In this document: positions 1-5,357 of the stretch, piece by piece | Position numbering within the stretch: the stretch's first letter is position 1 | Layout of the letters: each line of letters starts with the position of its first letter | The notes under the pieces: model-generated | Seen by the model: only the letters and a program-made list of their open reading frames with translations | Databases searched by the model: none | What the model was told of the DNA's origin: nothing | Program-made: the position numbers and the translations under genes | NCBI GenBank assembly: GCA_035544675.1 | Contig: DATKCA010000129.1 | Span: 1 to 5,357 of the forward strand | Reading direction: 5' to 3' | DNA length: 5,357 nt | DNA from: DATKCA01 sp035544675 | GTDB taxonomy: Bacteria > Acidobacteriota > Thermoanaerobaculia > Gp7-AA8

Positions 1-636
1 CCCAAGGATCGCGGGCCGAAGTGGTCGCCCGACGGCAAGCGGATCGTCTACTACTCGGATCGCAACGGGCGGTACGAGATCTGGTCGATCGATGCGCAGG
101 GAAGCAACCTTCAGCAGATCACGAAGACGACGGGAGATACAGTCAATTATCCGTTGTGGTCACCGAACGGAGGGCGGCTTCTCGCCAGCAACCCAAAGAA
201 TACGTACGTGTTCAACGTCGGAAGCGCTCTGCCCACCGGGGTGGCCGAGACGCTGCCCTCGATCGAAGCGGGACTCTCATTCGCGGCCTGGTCGTGGTCG
301 CCCGACGGAAACTGGCTTGCGGGCTTCGCGTGGCGTGATGAGGAGCCAACCCGGGGGACGTGGATCTATTCGCTTGAAGAGAAGAAGTACTCGAAACTAT
401 CAGACGTTGGAGCACCCTTCGAAGGAGGATCGGCTTGGATGCCCGACAGTCGCACGCTCCTCATCTCGGAGCGCGGGCGGCTCGTCGCCGTCGATCGGGT
501 CACAGGCCAGCTGAAGGAAGTGTTTCGTCCCGCCGGTTACGGTGCGCGCAATGCATCGGTGACCGCCGACGGGAAAGCGATTTTCTTCAATGCCAGGCGC
601 GTCGAAGCCGACATCTGGATGGCAACGATCGATTAG
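1..636 (+). CDS. PD40 (TolB/WD40-like) propeller protein, C-terminal 211 residues (5' end outside window)
   Basis: The frame is open from the first base to a TAG at 634-636, giving 211 residues with no start in the window. Several PD40-type blades are visible, each with the signature W-S-P-D/N-G followed by a hydrophobic strand. They start near residues 8 (KWSPDGKRIVYYSD, then YEIWSID), 53 (WSPNGGRLL) and 99 (WSPDGNWLAGF). Degenerate copies follow near residues 144 (MPDSRTLLIS) and 188 (TADGKAIFFN). The protein ends in ADIWMATID, a common ending for such propellers. PD40 propellers of this kind are usually periplasmic or extracytoplasmic binding or sensory domains. In this type of genome they often form the C-terminal half of a Ser/Thr kinase or of a winged-helix regulator, so the missing N-terminus could be either. 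TolB itself is unlikely but not excluded. The gene converges on the kinase gene 50 bp away, and I see no convincing terminator hairpin between them. Confidence 0.85.
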   Translation, partial: PKDRGPKWSPDGKRIVYYSDRNGRYEIWSIDAQGSNLQQITKTTGDTVNYPLWSPNGGRLLASNPKNTYVFNVGSALPTGVAETLPSIEAGLSFAAWSWSPDGNWLAGFAWRDEEPTRGTWIYSLEEKKYSKLSDVGAPFEGGSAWMPDSRTLLISERGRLVAVDRVTGQLKEVFRPAGYGARNASVTADGKAIFFNARRVEADIWMATID

Positions 637-686
637 GTGATACAGCCTCGCTTCGCGCCTTGAAACAGTCCTTACTCGAAACGATT

Positions 687-3341
687 CTATTTCCCCTTCA
701 CCCGCCCCTCCAGCTCGTCGAACCAGCCGGTGATGCCGTGGAGGGTGGGGGCCGTGCGCCAGTTCTCGTCGTGGCGCACCATGAGGAGACGCCCGTCGGG
801 GCCGACGTCGAAGCCGGCGCGGTACGGGCCTTCGAACAGCAGCGCCGGGCGGCCGACGCTCACCATTCGTGAGGGATCGAACGAGGTGGCGAAGATCTTC
901 TGTTCCTGCCGGTAGTAGATCTCCCGTCCGTCGCGTGACCAGACCGGACTCGCGCCCCCATCGATCGAGACCTTCACCTTCGGGCCCGGACCAGGAAACG
1001 GTGTGACGTAGATCTCGGCGCGGCCCGATTCGTCGGAGACGACGGCCATCCAGCGCCCATCGCGTGAGAGCACGGCGCGCTTGTCGAATCGCGAAACGAG
1101 CACCGGCTTTCCTTCGCCGTCCTCATCGACCGACCGCATCCAGATGTCGGCGCGGGTCGAGTTCGGATCCCGTCGCCGGTAGATCAGAGTCTTCCCGTCC
1201 GGCGACCAGGAGGTCACTTGCGTCAGGAAATCACCTTTCGTGAGCTGCCGTTCGTCGCCGCTCCCGTCGGCCGGCCGGACGAAGATCTGATGGGCTCCGG
1301 TGCGCGAGGAAGTCCATGCCACCTGCGATCCGTCGGGGCTCCAGACCGGCTCGACGTCATCCGCGCCGAAGGAGAGCCGGTTCACCGAGTCGCGCTCGAT
1401 GTCGAGCACCCAGGTGTCGAACTGCGCGGTCTCGATCGTGACGGCGATCAGCCGTCCGTCGGGGGAGAGCTTCGGGTCGGCGTAATTGCGCCGGGTGGCC
1501 ACGACCGGCGTCGCCTCCCCATCGCGTGTGACCCACACGAGATCGCGCACCTCGGTCAATGCGCCTCCCCGCGCGAAGAGGATCGTCCCTCGATCGGAGA
1601 ACGAGACCTGGGCCTCGCCACCGGTCGTGCCGGTGGCGACGTCGTCGAGCACGATGACCGGCGCGCCCGTCGCTTCGAGACGCTTCGGATCGAACGGAAC
1701 GGCCAGAAGCGCACCGCCCCGTCCGTAGACGAGATGACCCGTCGGAAGGAAACGAGCATGCGAGCCGCCGCGCAGAATGATCTTTTGCTCACCGCTCTCC
1801 AGCGACCGCACCGCGATGTCGCCGTCGTCGAAGCTGCCGCCTCGCCAGATCGAGTAGAGAAGATGCTTCCCATCCGGAAGGAGCTGCGGGAAGAGAAGAG
1901 CCCCCTCCTGCTTCGCCGGATCCTGGCGGAAGAGGAACATCTTCTCTCCCCCCTCCGCGGGAACCGACCAGATGCCGTTGGAGAACGCGTCGTTGAAGTA
2001 GATCGTCGATCCAGCCCAGTGCGCACCGCCGCCGCCGCCGCTCAATTCACAGAGCTCGACCGGCCGTCCGCCATCGACCGAGACCTTCTTCAGTTTCCCT
2101 CCGCTCATGAATGCAATCCAGCGGGAGTCGGGAGAGAAAACGACGTTCTCCGCCGTCCCGCTCCCCTCCACGCGAACGGCGTCGAAGCTCGAGGCTCGGC
2201 GAATGAAGAGGGCCGAATCGCCTCCTCCGCCCGTCCGGCCGCTGAAGACGATGGCCGACTCGTCGGGAGCGATCGCATGCGTCGTCCCGAAACCGAGCTG
2301 GATCGGCCCGGTGGGAGCAGCGATCTGGAAATGCGAGATCGGAGAGCGCGCCGCATCGCCACCGCGCCATAGCCACAGTGCCATGCCGGCCGCGAATCCC
2401 GCGATGAGCGCCACCGCCGGCCAGAGATAGCGGCCGAGCGTCAACCGCCGCCGCACCGCGGCCGGCAGGACCTGCGAGCCGGTCTCGGAGATCCACTGCA
2501 GCTCGCTGGCGATGTCGGCCGCGCTCTGCCAGCGATCGTCCGGCTCCTTGGCCAGACAGCGGCGGATCACATGCTCGAGTGCCGGAGGCGTCATCGGCTG
2601 CATGGAGCTGATCGGCGCAGGAGTGCCGGAGACGATGGCCGCGATGATGCTCGTCCGCGTTTTCCCGTCGAACGCCCGCACTCCAGTCGTCATCTCGTAG
2701 AGCAATGTGCCGAGGGCGAAGATGTCGGTGCGGGCATCGGCGTTGGCGCCTTCGAGCTGTTCGGGTGCCATGTACTGGAAGGTCCCCACCATCGTCCCCT
2801 CGGCGGTGAGCGCCTTCTGCTCGGTCTGCATGTCGGGCGCGCCGCTCGCCAGATTGCTGCGGAAGCCGCTCTCCTTCGCCAGTCCGAAGTCGAGCAGCTT
2901 CGCGCCGCTGCGGGTGAGCATCACATTGCCCGGCTTCAGATCGCGATGAACGATTCCCTGGCGGTGCGCGGCGTCGAGCGCGCCGGCGATCTGCACGCCG
3001 TAGCGCAGCACCTGTTCGAGCGGCAGCGGTCCCCGGAGAAGGCGCTGGGCGAGCGACTCTCCCTCGATGTACTCCATGACGAGGTAATCGACGCCGTTGT
3101 CGCTGCCGACGTCGTGGAGCGTGCAGATGTTCGGATGGTTGAGCGCGGAGATGGCCTTCGCCTCGCGCTCGAAGCGGAGCTTCAGCGCCGCGTTGCGGGA
3201 GAAATCGCCCGGAAGGACTTTGATGGCGACGCTGCGATCGAGCCGCGTGTCGCGTCCCTGGTAGACTTCCCCCATCCCGCCCGCCCCGATCGTCGACACC
3301 ACTTCGTAGGGACCAAGGCGCTGGCCGGCTGTCAGTGTCAT
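687..3341 (-). CDS. Transmembrane Ser/Thr protein kinase with C-terminal PD40 beta-propeller sensor (884 aa)
   Basis: This is a PknB-like (Hanks-type) kinase that phosphorylates Ser/Thr on target proteins, fused to a likely extracytoplasmic sensor. Kinase domain, about residues 12-285: Gly-rich loop GAGGMG at 19-24, VAIK lysine K41, helix-C glutamate E60, HRDLKPGN with catalytic D134 and N139, DFG at 151-153, TFQYMAPEQ ending in APE 192-194, and helix-F D206. Every catalytic residue I checked is present, so it should be active. The activation segment is about 44 residues and rich in Ser/Thr. One hydrophobic helix spans about 306-325 after Arg-rich residues (RRRLTLGR), which suggests a cytoplasmic kinase and an outside C-terminus. 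Residues 340-884 carry PD40 blades with S-P-D-G type turns near 403, 489, 627, 668, 713, 760 and 802. The ATG at 3339-3341 is chosen because the family's usual start (TAGQRLGPYEV) follows directly. No clear Shine-Dalgarno precedes it. The gene is complete and unbroken. Confidence 0.96.
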   Translation of the reverse strand: MTLTAGQRLGPYEVVSTIGAGGMGEVYQGRDTRLDRSVAIKVLPGDFSRNAALKLRFEREAKAISALNHPNICTLHDVGSDNGVDYLVMEYIEGESLAQRLLRGPLPLEQVLRYGVQIAGALDAAHRQGIVHRDLKPGNVMLTRSGAKLLDFGLAKESGFRSNLASGAPDMQTEQKALTAEGTMVGTFQYMAPEQLEGANADARTDIFALGTLLYEMTTGVRAFDGKTRTSIIAAIVSGTPAPISSMQPMTPPALEHVIRRCLAKEPDDRWQSAADIASELQWISETGSQVLPAAVRRRLTLGRYLWPAVALIAGFAAGMALWLWRGGDAARSPISHFQIAAPTGPIQLGFGTTHAIAPDESAIVFSGRTGGGGDSALFIRRASSFDAVRVEGSGTAENVVFSPDSRWIAFMSGGKLKKVSVDGGRPVELCELSGGGGGAHWAGSTIYFNDAFSNGIWSVPAEGGEKMFLFRQDPAKQEGALLFPQLLPDGKHLLYSIWRGGSFDDGDIAVRSLESGEQKIILRGGSHARFLPTGHLVYGRGGALLAVPFDPKRLEATGAPVIVLDDVATGTTGGEAQVSFSDRGTILFARGGALTEVRDLVWVTRDGEATPVVATRRNYADPKLSPDGRLIAVTIETAQFDTWVLDIERDSVNRLSFGADDVEPVWSPDGSQVAWTSSRTGAHQIFVRPADGSGDERQLTKGDFLTQVTSWSPDGKTLIYRRRDPNSTRADIWMRSVDEDGEGKPVLVSRFDKRAVLSRDGRWMAVVSDESGRAEIYVTPFPGPGPKVKVSIDGGASPVWSRDGREIYYRQEQKIFATSFDPSRMVSVGRPALLFEGPYRAGFDVGPDGRLLMVRHDENWRTAPTLHGITGWFDELEGRVKGK

Positions 3342-3366
3342 GAGTGGAAGCAGGATAGCAAGGTTG

Positions 3367-3396
3367 ATCGTTTGGGGTCAGAACGCGAACTGTCAA
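3367..3396 (-). promoter_or_regulatory. Candidate sigma-70-type promoter for the kinase gene
   Basis: Read on the minus strand, a perfect -35 hexamer TTGACA lies at 3396-3391. An 18-bp spacer separates it from AACGAT at 3372-3367, a weak -10 that matches the consensus at 3 of 6 positions, including the important A2 and T6. Transcription would start near 3360, leaving a leader of about 19 nt before the ATG at 3341. This is consistent with the lack of a clear ribosome binding site. A second T/A-rich word, TATCCT, sits nearer the start codon, but 33 bp from the -35, which is too far. The position is right, but the weak -10 keeps confidence low. Confidence 0.35.
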
Positions 3397-3438
3397 GCGC
3401 TCGCCGGATCGTTTCCGAGCGCGGTCAGGCCCCGCTGA

Positions 3439-3579
3439 AGGTCTTCCGCATCGACATCGTGGCGCCGCCTGCTGCTCACCGCGCCCGTACGCGGTGAAAG
3501 TGACGGCCACCCGATCCTGAAGGACAACGATCTCGAGTACGAGCTCGAAGGATCGACGATGCGCATCTCGAAGAGGTGA
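3439..3579 (+). pseudogene. Possible C-terminal remnant of an unidentified plus-strand gene
   Basis: Frame 1 is open from 3439 to a TGA at 3577-3579 but has no plausible start until an ATG at 3559. The last 25 or so residues (ILKDNDLEYELEGSTMRI and neighbours) have the mixed acidic/hydrophobic pattern of a real beta-rich protein C-terminus, unlike random GC-rich translation. Just upstream, other frames of the same strand also look protein-like: frame 0 has PLKVFRIDIVAPP at about 3432-3470, and frame 2 has PYAVKVTAT at about 3485-3511. One reading is an old gene end broken by two single-base losses (frame 0 to 2 to 1). I do not recognise the family. The stretch could still be fortuitous, because the 3342-3438 part overlaps the kinase promoter region and shows nothing else. 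Confidence 0.25.
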
Positions 3580-3588
3580 GTGCCTCGA

Positions 3589-3600
3589 GAGCGATCGCTC
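3589..3600. repeat. Perfect 12-bp palindrome GAGCGATCGCTC
   Basis: The 12 bases read identically on both strands. The site lies 9 bp after the stop of the plus-strand remnant and just before the larger hairpin. It contains GCGATCGC, but only this one copy was noticed in the window, so there is no sign of an iterated palindrome family. It could be part of the terminator structure or an operator, or it could be chance. Confidence 0.4.
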
Positions 3601-3614
3601 AACCCAGAGATCGA

Positions 3615-3641
3615 GCGAAGCGCCGGTTGCCGGCGCTCCGC
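3615..3641 (-). terminator. GC-rich stem-loop just downstream of the minus-strand remnant's stop
   Basis: AGCGCCGG at 3619-3626 pairs perfectly with CCGGCGCT at 3630-3637 around a TTG loop. After one A-C mismatch, three more pairs (GCG/CGC) extend the stem to 3615 and 3641. On the minus strand it begins about 10 nt after the TAG of the remnant at 3652-3654, a typical terminator position. On the plus strand it begins 35 nt after the TGA at 3577-3579. It could therefore have served two tail-to-tail genes. No T-tract follows on either strand, so it is not a textbook intrinsic terminator. Confidence 0.45.
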
Positions 3642-3651
3642 GTGGAAGTTG

Positions 3652-3753
3652 CTACTGCGCTGGAATGAACGTGGGGTCATGGGTCACGGTGTCGATGGTC
3701 GCCGCGTAGGCAGTGATGCGACCTTCGCCGCTCACCACACGCACGGTCAGGCG
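3652..3753 (-). pseudogene. Truncated C-terminal tail (33 codons) of a secreted Ig-like/CHRD-type protein
   Basis: On the minus strand the codons from 3753 down to the TAG at 3654-3652 give a clean protein end, with LTVRVVSGEG followed by GRITAYAATIDTVTHDP and the terminal FIPAQ. From general knowledge, a beta-strand ending in a pattern like 'TAYA.V.D..T.DPT.(V/I)PA' is typical of the C-termini of large secreted proteins in Acidobacteriota-like genomes, but I have not confirmed this by search. Upstream of about 3753 the frame degenerates into Arg/Cys-rich residues and meets a TGA at 3807-3805, so the body of the gene is missing. The sequence there instead encodes the CHRD fragment on the other strand. 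The GC-rich stem-loop sits just beyond its stop, where a terminator would be. It is too short to be functional. Confidence 0.55.
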
Positions 3754-4500
3754 CGATCGGGGTTGCCGGAGACATCGTCGTTCCGCTCGACCACAACCAG
3801 CTCTTCAGTGGTACGACGACGATCAGCGCCCAGACAGCCAGCGCCATCAACGCCAATCCGTCCGGTCACTACGTGAACGTGCACAACGCCGAGTTCCCGA
3901 ACGGTGCCATCCGCGGCCAGCTCGTTCGCGGCGAAGGAGAGGGCTCACGCACTCTCTTCCTTCCCGTCATCGGCAAGGTGAGGGGGCAGGTGGGCACCAA
4001 CTTCGTGACCGATCTCAGCATCATCAACAACAGTGGAGCGACGGCATCGGTGACGCTCGAGTTCTTCCCGCAGAACGGCGCCGGCAACAGCGGGCCCTCG
4101 ACGACCAGAACCCTGACGGTCGCGCCGAGTGAACAGAAAGTGCTCGCCGATGTGATGCAGACTCCGCTGGCGCTGGCAGGCGGACTCGGTGGCCTGAAGG
4201 TCACGGCCGATCAGAACCTGCTCGTCACGGCCCGTGTCATCAACGACCTCCGCTCCGAGGGGCTGGGACGGCGGGCTTCGCGATCGACGCCGAAGAACAG
4301 GCAACGACGGGCAGCACGCTGTTGTTCCTGGCCAATGATGCCGATTACCGCACGAACATCGGCTATTTCAACCCCAACGCCACGCCGGTGACGGCCACGT
4401 TCGTGGCCCGCGCCACCGACGGTGCCGTCCGGGGTGTTTCGAGCTGGAGCTCAAAGGATCCCGCGCCGCGTCGCAACCCGCTGTCTGCCTCTGCGGTCAG
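3750..4500 (+). pseudogene. CHRD-domain secreted protein, truncated at both ends and twice frameshifted
   Basis: Frame 0 begins in the middle of a CHRD domain: GAIGVAGDIVVPLDHN at about 3750-3797, then SGHYVNVHNAEFPNGAIRGQ ending near 3911. This matches the CHRD consensus for its second half, a beta fold of about 120 residues in chordin and in bacterial secreted proteins. The first half and any signal peptide are absent, and the frame has a TGA at 3714-3716. A second beta-rich region follows (LFLPVIGKVRGQ, LSIINNSG, TLEFFPQNG, LKVTADQNLLVTARVIND). At about 4262-4265 the frame moves from 0 to 2 and continues sensibly (GTAGFAIDAEEQ, LFLANDADYRTNIGYFNPN, TATFVARATDG). At about 4435-4441 it moves from 2 to 1 (ELELKGSRAASQP). 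It then fades out at the 3' end of the neighbouring minus-strand gene. Both shifts equal loss of one base. The end coordinate is approximate. A sequencing error is possible at each shift, but the missing N-terminus is not explained that way. Confidence 0.75.
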
Positions 4501-5228
4501 TCCCGGCCGCCGCCGCGGAAGAGATGTGGATTCCGCTCGACGAACTTCAGGATCCACATGTCGATGAAGGATCGCTCCGGGCGCTTGAGATACCACAAGC
4601 CGAAGAGGGAGATCACGGCTGCACCGAGGGTGTCGACGATCAGGTCCCACATCGTATCGGTCAAACCGGAGGGATCACCGAACATCGGCTTCTGCATGTT
4701 CAGGCCGAAGAGCTGATCCATCGCGAACTCGTAGACCTCCCAGAGCGCACCGACGGCAACGGCGAACAGGAAGGCGAACAAAGCCACGAATCGCGGCTGC
4801 ATGTGCAGGTCGACCTGGTCGTTCTCGTTCAGCACGTAGACCAGCAGAAATCCGACGATGCCGAGCAGCAGACCGGAGGTGGCATGGAGAGCGATGTCCC
4901 ACCACCAGAACCGCTCGTAGTAGTTCATCACCTCGCCCAGGAAGAGCGCTGCGTAGACGAAGACGAGCGCCAGCACTTCGAACTCCGGTGGGATGTAGAC
5001 GCGTAGTTTGCGGCCGAGCAGGGGCGGAACGAACATCACGGCGAAGATGCCGGCGATGGTCAGAGCATTGAGCCACTGGCGCTCGAAGAGGGCAAGGACG
5101 AAACCGATTGCCAGCGTGACGTGCAGAACGCGGATCGTCCAGAGGTGAATGCGTGCGGCGAGGTCGGAACGGATCTCTCCGGACTCCGGCGTTTCCCTCT
5201 CGTCGTTCACTCGCACACCATCATACAA
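4497..5228 (-). CDS. Six-helix integral membrane protein, DUF2238/YjdF-like
   Basis: About 243 residues with roughly six hydrophobic helices, near 31-48, 53-70, 82-99, 112-132, 146-168 and 194-213. Charged or polar residues recur in and beside the later helices: WWDIALH (D111, H115), GALWEVYEF (W163, E164, E167) and DTMWDLIVDTLGA (D191, W194, D195, D199). This spacing resembles the DUF2238 (E. coli YjdF) family and, more distantly, VanZ-like proteins. The molecular function of DUF2238 is unknown, and I infer none. The start is uncertain. TTG at 5228 directly follows an in-frame TGA and has an AGGGGGAGGG purine run about 12 nt upstream. GTG at 5216 or 5210 are alternatives that would shorten the N-terminus by 4 or 6 residues. 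The stop TGA at 4499-4497 abuts the decayed CHRD reading frame. It is probably co-transcribed with the dehydrogenase 21 bp upstream. Confidence 0.88.
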   Translation of the reverse strand: MYDGVRVNDERETPESGEIRSDLAARIHLWTIRVLHVTLAIGFVLALFERQWLNALTIAGIFAVMFVPPLLGRKLRVYIPPEFEVLALVFVYAALFLGEVMNYYERFWWWDIALHATSGLLLGIVGFLLVYVLNENDQVDLHMQPRFVALFAFLFAVAVGALWEVYEFAMDQLFGLNMQKPMFGDPSGLTDTMWDLIVDTLGAAVISLFGLWYLKRPERSFIDMWILKFVERNPHLFRGGGRD

Positions 5229-5240
5229 TCACAGATTCCG

Positions 5241-5250
5241 CCCTCCCCCT
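5241..5250 (-). promoter_or_regulatory. Purine-rich candidate Shine-Dalgarno for the DUF2238-like gene
   Basis: The minus strand reads AGGGGGAGGG here, overlapping the last base of the dehydrogenase stop codon. It ends 12 nt before TTG 5228, and it is 24 and 30 nt from the GTG alternatives at 5216 and 5210. The distance favours the TTG start, although 12 nt is at the long end. The overlap with the preceding stop suggests translational coupling. Confidence 0.4.
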
Positions 5251-5357
5251 CATCTCCCCCGGAGCGACGCCGCTTCGGCGACCCGCCCGACCGCCAGCGC
5301 AAACGCCCCGAGCCGCAGCGAGCAATCGAGCTCGCGCGCGCGGTCGCGCACGTCCCG
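5250..5357 (-). CDS. Glu/Leu/Phe/Val dehydrogenase, C-terminal 35 residues (5' end outside window)
   Basis: The minus strand is open from the window edge to a TGA at 5252-5250 and encodes 35 residues, including RARELDCSLRLGAFALAVGR and then VAEAASLRGR at the end. This matches the C-terminal helix of the Glu/Leu/Phe/Val dehydrogenase superfamily, which typically reads 'MRTAAY.LAI.RV.EA..LRG'. Members catalyse NAD(P)-dependent oxidative deamination of glutamate (to 2-oxoglutarate and ammonia) or of branched-chain or aromatic amino acids, in the cytoplasm. The catalytic lysines and dinucleotide fold lie outside the window, so the substrate cannot be told. Glutamate dehydrogenase is the most common case. 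The downstream membrane-protein gene starts 21 bp after this stop on the same strand. Confidence 0.72.
   Translation of the reverse strand, partial: RDVRDRARELDCSLRLGAFALAVGRVAEAASLRGR

Noticed and set aside
637..686. Possible bidirectional terminator between the two convergent PD40 genes
   Set aside because: Only a 3-bp CGC-TTC-GCG stem was found, with no T-tract. This is too weak to annotate.
2025..2039. Five CCG triplets in a row
   Set aside because: They encode a run of glycines (about residues 435-439) in a propeller loop. This is a short codon-level repeat in a low-complexity linker, not an independent element.
2047..3510. Long antisense-frame ORF (487 codons) overlapping the kinase, plus long plus-strand ORFs at 1218-2372 and 2571-3497
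   Set aside because: They are shadow frames produced by GC-rich third positions. Their translations are Arg/Ala/Pro/His-rich with no domain, while the overlapping frame encodes a complete kinase with every catalytic motif.
3589..3600. GCGATCGC as a cyanobacterial HIP1 site
   Set aside because: HIP1 is meaningful only when highly repeated. I noticed one copy, and nothing else in the window suggests a cyanobacterium.
3393..3680. Minus-strand ORF of 95 codons in the kinase upstream region
   Set aside because: Its composition is Arg/Ser-rich and low in recognisable structure, it runs through the hairpin, and it overlaps the better-supported tail remnants on both strands. Its last 20 or so residues look slightly protein-like, but not enough to call.
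4422..5006. Plus-strand ORF of 194 codons opposite the DUF2238-like gene
   Set aside because: It has no hydrophobic or domain pattern. The minus-strand frame has six clear membrane helices and conserved motifs, so this is its shadow.

Overview
The window is GC-rich and probably comes from an Acidobacteriota-type genome, possibly a metagenome-derived one. The main evidence is a serine/threonine kinase fused through one membrane helix to a long PD40 (TolB/WD40-like) propeller. This architecture is strongly expanded in Acidobacteriota and a few related soil or marine phyla. A degraded secreted CHRD-domain protein fits the same picture. The phylum is inferred from protein families only.

Layout, left to right. 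Positions 1-636 (+) hold the C-terminal 211 residues of a PD40 propeller protein that starts outside the window. It converges, with a 50-bp gap, on the intact 884-residue kinase-propeller gene at 687-3341 (-). A TTGACA-type promoter is a plausible driver of the kinase at 3367-3396 (-).

Positions 3342-4500 contain no intact gene and look like a small gene graveyard. In order they hold: a short plus-strand reading frame that looks like a protein C-terminus (stop at 3577-3579); a 12-bp palindrome; a strong GC-rich hairpin (3615-3641); a minus-strand C-terminal remnant of a secreted protein (3652-3753); and a plus-strand CHRD protein that lacks its N-terminus, changes frame twice and lacks its C-terminus (3750 to about 4500). 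The minus-strand scrap looks like the tail of the same kind of protein, but in inverted orientation.

Positions 4497-5228 (-) encode a six-helix membrane protein resembling the DUF2238/YjdF group. Just upstream of it, at 5250-5357 (-), are the last 35 codons of a Glu/Leu/Phe/Val dehydrogenase. The 21-bp gap suggests these two are co-transcribed leftward.

The genes do not form one pathway. The kinase is a self-contained signalling protein, and the dehydrogenase/membrane-protein pair is a separate unit. I found no CRISPR array, tRNA, rRNA, intact mobile element or defence system. The most informative part is the rearranged stretch at 3342-4500.
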